A stretch of DNA of 10,936 bases. It comes from a bacterium. Lineage in GTDB: Bacteria > Auribacterota > UBA3054 > B51-G9. Position numbers and translations under genes: made by a program. The stretch lies in contig JAOZSF010000011.1 of assembly GCA_029939815.1 (NCBI GenBank), positions 4,940-15,875 on the forward strand. Direction: 5' to 3'. The stretch's first letter is position 1; every line of letters starts with the position of its first letter. A model generated the notes under the pieces. The model did no database searches and had not been told where the DNA came from. It saw only the letters and a program-made list of their open reading frames with translations. This document shows positions 1 through 7,517 of this stretch, piece after piece.

Positions 1-22
1 GTTCTATAACCAATAATGAATA

Positions 23-41
23 ATCCTCCTTTTAGGCGGAT
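23..41 (+). other. Small imperfect hairpin upstream of mraY
   Basis: ATCC at 23-26 can pair with GGAT at 38-41, and CC at 28-29 with GG at 35-36, across a T/C mismatch and a 5-nt loop. All three forward frames are closed by stops at 7-9, 14-16 and 20-22, so any upstream gene ends by position 22 and this segment is non-coding. The stem is short and no T-tract follows, so it is not a convincing terminator. Confidence 0.3.
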
Positions 42-60
42 CTTCGACAAATAACGAAAA

Positions 61-1155
61 ATGCTTTATTATATTTTATACGAAAAATTGTTTCAGTATT
101 TCTCTCCTTTCAGAGTTATAGATAAGCTCACTGTCCGATCGGGTGCGGCGGCAGTTACGGCATTTTTAATAAGCATAATTTTCGGGCCGACTTTGATTCG
201 TTTGTTGTATAGATTAAAGATAGGGCAGCAAATAAGAAAAGAGGATTGTCCGCCATTGCATGTGCTTCACAAAAACAAACAGGGAACGCCTACTATTGGA
301 GGACTGCTGATTCTTGCGTCGGTTGTTATTTCAAGTTTATTATGGATGCGCCTTGATAATTTATACACCTGGATTGTACTTTTTGTATTCGTTGCGCTTG
401 GTGCGCTTGGTTTTGTAGATGATTACCTTAAGGTGAAAAAGAAACAATCATTGGGATTAAGAGCACGCTCAAAATTCATTGTACAAATATTTGTTGCCGT
501 AGTTGTTTCAGCAGTGCTGATTTATACCGAAAACAAATTTCCTTTATATGTTCCGTTTTACAAATTTCCGGTTATTCAAAACATGGGAATTTATTTCGTA
601 TTTCTAGCAATCTTAGTGATTGTAGGTTCGTCAAACGCAGTTAACCTTACTGACGGATTAGACGGTCTGGCTATCGGTACGATAACTTCGGTCGCGCTGT
701 CTTTTACCGCGCTTGCCTGGCTTGTGAGCAATGTTAAATGGTCCGGATATTTAAATATTTTTTACGTTCCACAGGCATCTGAGCTAACTATTTTTTGTGC
801 GGCGCTTGTCGGCGCGGGACTCGGATTCTTGTGGTATAACGCTCCACCGGCTATGGTCTTTATGGGCGATACGGGAAGCCTCGCCCTTGGAGGCGCGGTA
901 GGAGTAGTTGCTTTACTGATAAGAAAAGAAGTGTTGCTGTTAATTATCGGTGGTATTTTTGTTATGGAGGCGCTGTCGGTAATTCTCCAGGTCACGTCTT
1001 TTCGTCTGACAAAAGGAAAAAGAATTTTTAAAATGGCGCCGATTCATCATCACTTTGAAATTAAAGGATGGCCGGAGACAAGGGTTACTATACGTTTCTG
1101 GATTCTCGCGTTGATTTTCGCGCTGGCAGGTTTAATAACTCTTAAACTTCAATAA
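61..1155 (+). CDS. mraY: Phospho-MurNAc-pentapeptide transferase (MraY)
   Basis: MraY transfers phospho-MurNAc-pentapeptide from UDP to undecaprenyl phosphate, making lipid I at the inner face of the cytoplasmic membrane. The 364-residue product has the usual family length and is strongly hydrophobic, with about ten membrane segments. Family motifs are all present: GTPTIGG at 76-81, the Asp pair in FVDDYLK (D120, D121), NLTDGLDGLA at 195-204, FMGDTGSLALGG with D270, and the histidine motif PIHHHFE at 327-333. The Asp residues match the known catalytic and Mg-binding residues of the family. The start is the first ATG after an in-frame TAA at 52-54, and the N-terminus aligns in length with E. 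coli MraY. No Shine-Dalgarno sequence is visible before it. murD starts 1 nt after the stop, so the two are almost certainly co-transcribed. murF would normally lie just upstream, outside the window. Confidence 0.98.
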   Translation: MLYYILYEKLFQYFSPFRVIDKLTVRSGAAAVTAFLISIIFGPTLIRLLYRLKIGQQIRKEDCPPLHVLHKNKQGTPTIGGLLILASVVISSLLWMRLDNLYTWIVLFVFVALGALGFVDDYLKVKKKQSLGLRARSKFIVQIFVAVVVSAVLIYTENKFPLYVPFYKFPVIQNMGIYFVFLAILVIVGSSNAVNLTDGLDGLAIGTITSVALSFTALAWLVSNVKWSGYLNIFYVPQASELTIFCAALVGAGLGFLWYNAPPAMVFMGDTGSLALGGAVGVVALLIRKEVLLLIIGGIFVMEALSVILQVTSFRLTKGKRIFKMAPIHHHFEIKGWPETRVTIRFWILALIFALAGLITLKLQ

Positions 1156-1156
1156 T

Positions 1157-2539
1157 ATGAAAGTTGCTGTAATAGGTCTCGCAAGAAGTGGATACGCCGC
1201 GGCAAAATTAGCGTTGTCGCTCGGATATTCAGTAAAAGTATCCGATGGTTGTTCCGGCGCTCACATGTCGGAAGAAGCTGTTACCGAGCTTGAGAAAAAA
1301 GCCGAAGAATTACGCTCACTCGGGGCAATGGTAGAAATAGGCAGACACAGCGATGAATTTATTATAGGTACGGATGTTGTTATTACGAGCCCGGGCGTAC
1401 CTGAAACGGCGAAACCTATTAAGGTTGCAAAGAAAGAAAATATTCCCGTGATAAGCGAAATCGAATTTGCCGTTCGGCATACAAACGCGAAAATTATTGC
1501 GATAACAGGTACAAACGGCAAAACAACAACAACGGCATTAATAGGCCATATTCTGGATTATGCAAAGATACCGGCTGTTGTTGCTGGAAATATTGGACAG
1601 GCTTTATCAGGAGTTATTGAGAAAGTAAAATCGAAGGAATTTATCGTGCTTGAGTTGAGTTCGTTTCAGCTTGAAACCATGGAGAAATTCCACCCGTATA
1701 TTGCAATATGGCTTAATTTAACGCCTGATCATCTTGATCGCCACGGCACAATGGACAATTATTCCGCGGCAAAAGGAAACGTGTTTATGAACATGAACTC
1801 CGATGACTGGGCGGTAGTATGGAATCATGACCGTGAAATCGTAAAACCATTTGTTGAAAAAACAGGAGCAAAAATTGCCTGGATAGATGAAACGGCAAAC
1901 TGGAAGCAGACACCGGAAGAGCCATACGGGCTGATTTTTGATAATGGAGAACTTGTATCGGTGTTTAATGGTAATAAAAATACACACGGGAGATTTGAAA
2001 ACCTTAAGCTAAAGGGTAAACATAATATCATTAATACTTTAGCAGCAATTTCTGTGGCAAGAATACTGCGTATTCCGAACCACATTATAAATGAGGCTCT
2101 CGTAGAATTTTACGGACTGCCGCACCGCTTGGAATTTATAACTGAAAAAAACGGAATGAAATTTATTAATGATTCAAAAGCTACAAATGTTGATGCGGCA
2201 GTAAAAGCGATTGAAGCTGTTAACGAACCGATATCACTTATACTTGGCGGGCGTGATAAAGACGGCAATTTTCTGCCGATGGTGGATTTAGTGAAAAGAA
2301 AAGTTAATAAACTCGTTTTGATGGGTGAAGCGGCATTAATGCTTAATGAAATCTTTAAAAGTGTTGAAAACAAAACAATAGTAAAAAATATGAAAGAAGC
2401 GGTTGAGGCCGCGGTAACGAATGTTCCAAAAGGAACAACTGTTTTGCTTGCTCCGGGCTGTGCTTCATTTGATATGTATGATGATTTCGAAAAACGCGGT
2501 GAAGATTTTTCGGAATGTGTATTAAATTTTACAATATAA
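1157..2539 (+). CDS. murD: UDP-MurNAc-L-alanine--D-glutamate ligase (MurD)
   Basis: MurD is the cytoplasmic ATP-dependent ligase that adds D-glutamate to UDP-MurNAc-L-alanine. The 460-residue protein shows the three Mur ligase domains. An N-terminal Rossmann-like UDP-binding domain starts at MKVAVIGLARSG. The central ATPase domain carries GTNGKTTTT at 118-126, LELSSFQLE at 165-173 and NLTPDHLDRHGTM at 187-199. YSAAKGNVF follows, and its K206 fits the position of the carbamylated lysine in E. coli MurD. The C-terminal domain has HRLE at 323-326, NDSKATN at 338-344 and LAPGCASFDMYDDF at 431-444, all typical of MurD rather than MurC, MurE or MurF. The ATG lies 1 nt after the mraY stop with no recognisable ribosome binding site, so translation probably depends on re-initiation after mraY or on another initiation signal. 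Confidence 0.98.
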   Translation: MKVAVIGLARSGYAAAKLALSLGYSVKVSDGCSGAHMSEEAVTELEKKAEELRSLGAMVEIGRHSDEFIIGTDVVITSPGVPETAKPIKVAKKENIPVISEIEFAVRHTNAKIIAITGTNGKTTTTALIGHILDYAKIPAVVAGNIGQALSGVIEKVKSKEFIVLELSSFQLETMEKFHPYIAIWLNLTPDHLDRHGTMDNYSAAKGNVFMNMNSDDWAVVWNHDREIVKPFVEKTGAKIAWIDETANWKQTPEEPYGLIFDNGELVSVFNGNKNTHGRFENLKLKGKHNIINTLAAISVARILRIPNHIINEALVEFYGLPHRLEFITEKNGMKFINDSKATNVDAAVKAIEAVNEPISLILGGRDKDGNFLPMVDLVKRKVNKLVLMGEAALMLNEIFKSVENKTIVKNMKEAVEAAVTNVPKGTTVLLAPGCASFDMYDDFEKRGEDFSECVLNFTI

Positions 2540-2555
2540 ATTATAACCAATAATA

Positions 2556-2562
2556 TAAGGGG
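2556..2562 (+). promoter_or_regulatory. Probable ribosome binding site of the LysM lipoprotein gene
   Basis: TAAGGGG precedes the tandem ATGs at 2565 and 2568. The gap is only 2 nt to the first and 5 nt to the second, so the second ATG is the better start. This is one of three G-rich ribosome binding sites in the window. Confidence 0.55.
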
Positions 2563-2567
2563 AAATG

Positions 2568-3824
2568 ATGAAAAGAAACAAAAAAAGAAATCTGGCAATA
2601 GCCCTAACAGCACTACTGTGTATCGTTCTGTTTAGCTGCGCGAGAGAACGCGGGAGAACAGATATTAATCTCGAAATGACTGACGAAGACAGTGTAGAAG
2701 CTATCATCGATCAGGACCTTTTGACAGCAGGAGGTACAATTGTTAATCTCGAAGAGCCTGAGCAAACAACTTCCGCGGATGTAGTTTCTGAAGTTGAAGA
2801 GGTTGAAATGCAGACGCCCGTTGTTGTTTCGGCAGATGAATCGCTTAAACCAAAAGAGGATTCGTCTTCTGAAGATCAGCCGGCTATTGGTCTTATAGAT
2901 GTTGAAGATGTACAAATTGATTCTCCCGGAAAAGCTCAGGAAGAAGACCTTTCAGCAAAAAAATCAGATGATGAAGTTCTCACGACTGAGGAATTAATTG
3001 CTGAAAATAAAGCGCTTATCAGTGCCGGAGAAAAAGCAGATGCTGTTGCAGATGTTGAAAAAGTTGCTGGTGATGAAAATACCTCAACCGGTGATAATGC
3101 AACCTCAACAACAACTGTAGAAAATGTTGATGCTAATGAAAATGTATTGCCGGGGGAGAACGTGACCGCGGTAGTAGAAGAAGTTTCTATTGAAGAAATG
3201 GAATTTCCTGATGAAGTGAAAAGCAATGTTGAAAAAATCGGTAAAGTCAATAAACCGGGGAAACCTGTTCCGATGCCTACAGCAGTTCGACCTCCGGGCG
3301 GTGGTTATTATACTGAATATACGACAATGGATAAGACCGCTAAAACAGCTAAGACTGTCAAAACGGCAAAAACGGTTAGAACTCCTTCTTATCCAACGCA
3401 TACAGTTAAGCGTGGAGATACATTATGGGTAATAAGCAGAAAATATGGCTGCACGATCAGCGAACTTGTTACAGCAAATAATATAAGCAGACGCTCAATT
3501 CTTAAAATAGGTCAGGTCTTAAGAGTTCCTGTTGACGAAAATAAAAAGAAAATAGCGGAACCGCAGGTACAGAATACAGCAGCTTTAACTATTGAGAAAT
3601 CTGACGCAGTATCTCCGGTAATGGCAGAAGTAATAACGGAAACAGTTGAAAAAGAAGTGGTAGCCCCTCAGTCGGCAACCGAAATATATACAGTCAAATC
3701 CGGTGATTCATATTGGAAAATAGCAAGGAAATACGGAATGACTTCTACGGAACTTATGTCGCTTAATAATACAAGCAGCGCCTTGATTAGAGTCGGACAG
3801 AAAATATTGGTTCCAAGAAAATAA
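2568..3824 (+). CDS. Lipoprotein with two C-terminal LysM domains
   Basis: This is a predicted secreted lipoprotein of 418 residues that probably binds peptidoglycan. The N-terminus has a basic stretch (KRNKKRN), a hydrophobic core and a lipobox ending LFSC, with C24 as the likely lipidated Cys. Ala follows the Cys, so the Asp+2 inner-membrane retention signal known from E. coli is absent. Residues 25 to about 225 are rich in Glu and Asp, low in complexity and probably disordered. A Pro/Gly segment and a KTA/KTV tripeptide repeat (256-272) follow. LysM 1 spans about 277-322 (HTVKRGDTLWVISRKYG) and LysM 2 about 373-416 (IYTVKSGDSYWKIARKYG), ending at the C-terminus. No M23 peptidase or other catalytic domain is present. 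The gene lies between murD and ftsW, where Chlamydia carries nlpD, so it may be a positional counterpart without the peptidase. Two tandem ATGs exist at 2565 and 2568, and spacing from the AAGGGG motif favours the second. Its precise function is unknown. Confidence 0.9.
   Translation: MKRNKKRNLAIALTALLCIVLFSCARERGRTDINLEMTDEDSVEAIIDQDLLTAGGTIVNLEEPEQTTSADVVSEVEEVEMQTPVVVSADESLKPKEDSSSEDQPAIGLIDVEDVQIDSPGKAQEEDLSAKKSDDEVLTTEELIAENKALISAGEKADAVADVEKVAGDENTSTGDNATSTTTVENVDANENVLPGENVTAVVEEVSIEEMEFPDEVKSNVEKIGKVNKPGKPVPMPTAVRPPGGGYYTEYTTMDKTAKTAKTVKTAKTVRTPSYPTHTVKRGDTLWVISRKYGCTISELVTANNISRRSILKIGQVLRVPVDENKKKIAEPQVQNTAALTIEKSDAVSPVMAEVITETVEKEVVAPQSATEIYTVKSGDSYWKIARKYGMTSTELMSLNNTSSALIRVGQKILVPRK
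3333..3383 (+). repeat. In-gene 9-nt repeat encoding KTA/KTV tripeptides
   Basis: Inside the LysM lipoprotein gene, about six degenerate 9-nt units encode KTA, KTA, KTV, KTA, KTV and RTP. They form a short basic linker directly before the first LysM domain, in contrast to the acidic spacer that precedes it. The codons vary between units, so the repeat is not a fresh duplication. Confidence 0.7.
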
Positions 3825-3844
3825 AACATTAAATTTTAACCGTT

Positions 3845-4996
3845 ATGCCGAAATTTGTTGAAAAATGGATGCCTGAATTGTTTATCATTATCGTCCTTGT
3901 GCTGGTCGCGATAGGCGTTTTGATGACATATTCATCAAGTGTATATTATGCTGAATTAAAATTCGGCAATAAATTTCACTTCTTTTATCGTGAGATATTC
4001 TGGGTGGTAATAGGAATTATTTCAGCGATAGTAGTAGGATCAATTCATTTCCAGAAAATACAGAAATACAGCTGGCTTCTTCTTTTTGCAGCAACAGTTT
4101 TGCTCGGCTTAATTTACGTTCCCGGAATAGGGCATAAAGTTAACCATGCCGCGCGTTGGATAAAAGTGGCCGGATTTACACTCCAGCCCTCCGAGTTTGC
4201 AAAATACGTTGTTATAATTTTTCTGGCTGACAGGCTTGCTAAAAACCGTCGGCATGTGTCGAAATTTATGCGGGGAGTTCTGTTTCCGCTTATTATTGTA
4301 ATGATTCCAGTGGGATTAATTGTTGTAGAACCGGATCTTGGAACTCCTATGGTTATTCTTACAACAGCGGTAGCCATGTTTTATATCGCGGGAACTAAAA
4401 TTATGCATCTGTTCTTTTTAGCACTTGCAGCAGTTCCGGCATTGGTGTTTTTAGTTTTTAAATTTCCTTACCGGCTAAAACGCCTGCTTACATTTTGGAG
4501 CCCGGACAGCGACCCGCTCGGTGCGGGATTTCAAATACGGCAGTCGTTGATTGCTGTCGGATCGGGACAACTGCATGGTCTTGGTCTTGGGAAATCTATT
4601 CAGAAAATGCATTATCTTCCGGAAGCGCATACGGATTTTGTTTTTGCAATTATTGGCGAGGAACTTGGCTTTATAGGCGCGGGAGCGATTATTGTTTTAA
4701 TGATGATTTTTTTATACGTAACTTATAAACTCACGCAGCAAATTACCGATATGTTCGGTCATCTCGTTGCCGTAGGCATTATGACTGTTCTCTCACTTCA
4801 GATGATTGTAAATATCGGTGTTGTTACAGCCATTCTTCCTACTAAAGGGCTTGCGCTGCCGTTTATAAGTTATGGCGGGTCAAGTATGGTAATGACTCTT
4901 GCCGCCTGTGGATTATTAGTAAATATTGTTTATAACCAAAGAAATTTACACCGGGACCAACTTAAAACACCAAGATTCGACGAAACGGTAATATAG
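3845..4996 (+). CDS. ftsW: Septal peptidoglycan glycosyltransferase FtsW (SEDS family)
   Basis: FtsW polymerises lipid II into glycan strands at the division septum, working with a class B penicillin-binding protein. The 383-residue product is a polytopic membrane protein of usual length with about ten membrane segments. SEDS family motifs are clear: ARWIKVAGFTLQPSEFAK at 103-120, EPDLGT at 162-167, QIRQSLIAVGSG at 230-241, LPEAHTDFVFAIIGEELG at 258-275, and LALPFISYGGSS at 336-347. D264 in HTDF matches the catalytic Asp of RodA and FtsW. FtsW is preferred over RodA or SpoVE because of the dcw context between murD and murG, since sequence alone separates these paralogues poorly. The gene starts 20 nt after the lipoprotein gene with no visible Shine-Dalgarno motif. 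Its TAG stop directly abuts the murG ATG. Confidence 0.96.
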   Translation: MPKFVEKWMPELFIIIVLVLVAIGVLMTYSSSVYYAELKFGNKFHFFYREIFWVVIGIISAIVVGSIHFQKIQKYSWLLLFAATVLLGLIYVPGIGHKVNHAARWIKVAGFTLQPSEFAKYVVIIFLADRLAKNRRHVSKFMRGVLFPLIIVMIPVGLIVVEPDLGTPMVILTTAVAMFYIAGTKIMHLFFLALAAVPALVFLVFKFPYRLKRLLTFWSPDSDPLGAGFQIRQSLIAVGSGQLHGLGLGKSIQKMHYLPEAHTDFVFAIIGEELGFIGAGAIIVLMMIFLYVTYKLTQQITDMFGHLVAVGIMTVLSLQMIVNIGVVTAILPTKGLALPFISYGGSSMVMTLAACGLLVNIVYNQRNLHRDQLKTPRFDETVI

Positions 4997-6115
4997 ATGG
5001 AGAAACCTAAAATTATAATCTCCGGCGGAGGAACCGGAGGGCATATAATGCCGGCACTCGCTTTATGCGATGCGTTCGCCGGGCGGCACCCCAATGCGGT
5101 AATCCGCTACGCCGGGCGGCCTGGTTCTATGGAGCAAAAAATGGCAGTTGCAGCCGAGCTTGCCTTTGTTTCTGTTTCTTCATCGTCATTAAAAAAAGGA
5201 ATCTTATCTAAGATTTCTTTCTTTATTAAAATGTCGTGCGGCTTTTTCCAATCGGTTTTTTATATTATAAGTTTTAAACCGGATTATATTGTCGGCTTTG
5301 GCGGGTATACTTCTTTCCCGCTGTTATTTGCGGGATTGCTTCTGAAAAAAAATGTGACTGTGCATGAATCAAACGCGGTTCCTGGAAAAGTGGTTAGAAT
5401 GCTTGTCAAAAGAGGAGCAAAATTTGCCTATAGTATTTTTACGGGAAATGAAAAGATGCGGGACTTAATAGAATTGGCACAAAGAAAATCCGATGCGGCG
5501 CTAACGGGAACTCCGGTAAGAAAATCAGTTGTCAATGCTTCGGATAAAAAAGGATTTGAATTGACAGACTTTAATTCCGATGATCCGGTTGTTCTTATTA
5601 TTGGCGGCAGCCAGGGATCACGATGCCTTAATACAACGGTTGCTGACGGGATATGTCTGATGAAAAAAAGATTTCCTGATATTCAGGTAATTCATATAAC
5701 AGGAAAAGTCGGTGAAGAAAGTGTAAAGGAAAAATATAGTAACTGCAACGTTAAAAATTACGTTAAATCCTTTTCAAACGATATCGGCGCTTTTTACAAA
5801 ATCGCGGATGTCGCTGTTACAAGGGCCGGAGCTTTAACTGTCTCTGAACTCTCCGCAACGGGACTGCCTGCTGTATTAATTCCGTTTCCTTATGCTACGG
5901 ATAATCACCAGTATGAAAATGCGAAAATGCTGGAGAGTGCCGGAAGCGGGAAAGTCATTTCTGAAAAAGAATTAACTTCTGAATTGATTTCCAAAATGTT
6001 AGAGGAAATAATTTCGAATGAAAATATAAGAATTAAAATGAGAAATTCCGCGTTAGCTGTCGCAAAACCTGACGCTGATATATTATTGTGCGACTTTATT
6101 GAAAAAAATGATTGA
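4997..6115 (+). CDS. murG: UDP-GlcNAc--lipid I GlcNAc transferase (MurG)
   Basis: MurG adds GlcNAc from UDP-GlcNAc to lipid I, producing lipid II at the cytoplasmic face of the membrane. The 372-residue protein is close to family length with the two-domain GT-B fold of GT family 28. Key motifs are GGGTGGH at 10-16 (first glycine-rich loop), HESNAVPGKV at 123-132, GTPVR at 171-175, GGSQGS at 203-208 (second glycine-rich loop), and the nucleotide-sugar motif running from RAGALTVSEL at 276-285 to PFPYATDNHQYENA at 296-309. The stretch around residues 66-95 is hydrophobic and basic, which suits contact with the membrane. The ATG follows the ftsW TAG with no gap and no obvious ribosome binding site. 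The 3' end overlaps murC by 8 nt if murC starts at its ATG. Both arrangements suggest translational coupling. Confidence 0.97.
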   Translation: MEKPKIIISGGGTGGHIMPALALCDAFAGRHPNAVIRYAGRPGSMEQKMAVAAELAFVSVSSSSLKKGILSKISFFIKMSCGFFQSVFYIISFKPDYIVGFGGYTSFPLLFAGLLLKKNVTVHESNAVPGKVVRMLVKRGAKFAYSIFTGNEKMRDLIELAQRKSDAALTGTPVRKSVVNASDKKGFELTDFNSDDPVVLIIGGSQGSRCLNTTVADGICLMKKRFPDIQVIHITGKVGEESVKEKYSNCNVKNYVKSFSNDIGAFYKIADVAVTRAGALTVSELSATGLPAVLIPFPYATDNHQYENAKMLESAGSGKVISEKELTSELISKMLEEIISNENIRIKMRNSALAVAKPDADILLCDFIEKND

Positions 6116-7517
6116 TAAATATAATACAAATTTATTCCCCTGGAATTGCAAAAATGCCAAATGCTTCTTCTGCGGTGTTGGCGGCGTTGGTATGAATCCA
6201 ATGGCTCATCTGCTCGCTTTACGCGGCGCTGACGTTTCCGGTTCGGATTGTATCGAAAAATCCGTGCTCGATGATTTACGCGCGCATGGCGTTAAATGCT
6301 TTGTAGGACATGAAGCTGAAAATGTGGGTGACGCCGACGTTTTTATTTACAGTACTGCTATTAAGCAGGATAATCCGGAACTTATTCGCGCTAAAGAAAA
6401 AAATATCAAGTTACTTCATAGAGCGGAACTGCTCGCTAATTTGGTGAATAGTTCTCGCGGGGTTAATATTGCGGGTTCGCACGGAAAAACTACCGTTTCA
6501 GCTTTGACAGCTGTAATTTTTGACGCGGCTGAATTAGACCCTACGGCGGTTGTTGGCGGATACATTCAAAAATTCAATGCTTATTATAAAAACGGTGAAA
6601 GTGACTGGGTTGTGGTTGAAACTGATGAAAGTGACGGCTCATTTCAAATATTTGATTCTGAAATTGCGGTTGTTTTAAATATTGACACCGACCACATGGA
6701 TTATTATGAAGATTTAAACGCTTTGATTAAAGCATTCGGAAAATTCATCTCAAGAATTAAGCCGAACGGCTCACTTGTTTATAACGCGGATGATGAAAAT
6801 GTCAAGAGAACTATTGCCGAATATGCTGCATGTGAAAATCTAATAAGTTGTTCTGTCATTTCTCCGGCTGATTATTCCGTTTCAAATATTAAATTGAATA
6901 AGCATTCCTCTGAATTTATTGTTCATGAAAGCAAAACGGAAAGCGAATTTAAAATCACCCTTAATGTTCCAGGAGAACATAATGTCCTTAACGCGGTACA
7001 GGCAATCGCCGCGGCAAGAATTGCGGGAGCATCTGTTGCAGCAGTTCAAAAAGGATGTGAATTGTTTAAAGGAGTTGACAGAAGATTTCAGTTTTTAGGA
7101 AAGTTTTGCGGTGCGGATATTATCGATGATTATGCTCATCACCCTCGTGAAATTGAAGTAACATTGCAAACGGCAAAAGCTTTAGGCAAAAAAATAATTA
7201 CTGTTTTTCAGCCTCATAGATACACACGAACAGAAAAACTTTTTGATGAGTTTACAGATGTACTCGGGAAAACCGGAGAACTGATTCTTACGGAGATTTA
7301 CAGCGCCGGAGAAACGCCGGCTGATGTGACAGGAGAAACTCTTTATAATTCTGTTCGCGAAATAAATGATAAAGCAATTTATGTTAAGGAGTTAAATAAC
7401 ATTCCGGAAAAACTTAAAGAAATGATTTCACCGGACAGCATTATTCTCTTTCTTGGTGCGGGAACTGTTTCAAATCTCGCGCACGGGATAGTTGAAGCAA
7501 AGGAGGATAAGAAATGA
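6108..7517 (+). CDS. murC: UDP-MurNAc--L-alanine ligase (MurC)
   Basis: MurC catalyses the first amino acid addition of the stem peptide, joining L-Ala to UDP-MurNAc in the cytoplasm. The 469-residue protein carries GVGGVGM at 23-29 (UDP-binding domain), GSHGKTT at 123-129 (ATP-binding loop), DESDGSF at 173-179, NIDTDHMDYY at 191-200, RRFQ at 325-328, DDYAHHPREI at 340-349 and FQPHRYTRT at 367-375. Together these mark MurC rather than MurD, MurE, MurF or Mpl. The C-terminus ends without a Ddl domain, unlike the chlamydial MurC-Ddl fusion, and without a MurB fusion. An in-frame TTG at 6099 could extend it by three residues, but the ATG at 6108 gives an 8-nt overlap with murG and a conventional start. 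The TGA stop overlaps the ftsQ ATG as ATGA. No murB lies on either side. Confidence 0.97.
   Translation: MIDKYNTNLFPWNCKNAKCFFCGVGGVGMNPMAHLLALRGADVSGSDCIEKSVLDDLRAHGVKCFVGHEAENVGDADVFIYSTAIKQDNPELIRAKEKNIKLLHRAELLANLVNSSRGVNIAGSHGKTTVSALTAVIFDAAELDPTAVVGGYIQKFNAYYKNGESDWVVVETDESDGSFQIFDSEIAVVLNIDTDHMDYYEDLNALIKAFGKFISRIKPNGSLVYNADDENVKRTIAEYAACENLISCSVISPADYSVSNIKLNKHSSEFIVHESKTESEFKITLNVPGEHNVLNAVQAIAAARIAGASVAAVQKGCELFKGVDRRFQFLGKFCGADIIDDYAHHPREIEVTLQTAKALGKKIITVFQPHRYTRTEKLFDEFTDVLGKTGELILTEIYSAGETPADVTGETLYNSVREINDKAIYVKELNNIPEKLKEMISPDSIILFLGAGTVSNLAHGIVEAKEDKK
7499..7506 (+). promoter_or_regulatory. Strong ribosome binding site for ftsQ
   Basis: AAAGGAGG lies 7 nt before the ATG at 7514, inside the last codons of murC. 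It is the best Shine-Dalgarno match in the window and fixes the ftsQ start, which overlaps the murC stop as ATGA. Confidence 0.85.

Noticed and set aside
25..33. CCTCCTTTT, identical to the 16S rRNA anti-Shine-Dalgarno tail
   Set aside because: The flanks do not match the 16S rRNA 3' end, and a nine-base pyrimidine match can arise by chance.
2528..2556. TTTACA and TAATAT with exactly 17 nt between them, a possible promoter before the LysM gene
   Set aside because: The expected transcription start would fall at about 2562-2565, on the ribosome binding site or start codon, leaving no leader, and the -10 match is only 4 of 6 in an AT-rich stretch.
2110..2613. Long minus-strand open frame opposite the end of murD (and similar ones opposite the LysM gene, ftsA and ftsZ)
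   Set aside because: It mirrors a conserved gene, has a low-complexity product and no recognisable domain, and crosses a gene junction. It is a shadow of the coding strand.
3226..3432. Overlapping 68-residue + strand open frame inside the LysM gene, and similar ones inside ftsW, ftsQ and ftsZ
   Set aside because: These lie out of frame within well-supported genes and show no ribosome binding site or domain.
3690..3824. Hidden M23 peptidase domain in the LysM protein, as in NlpD
   Set aside because: The protein ends directly after the second LysM domain, and no HxxxD or HxH zinc motif is present anywhere in it.
6099..6107. TTG start three codons before the murC ATG
   Set aside because: It adds only Met-Lys-Lys, has no ribosome binding site, and the ATG at 6108 gives a normal short overlap with murG.
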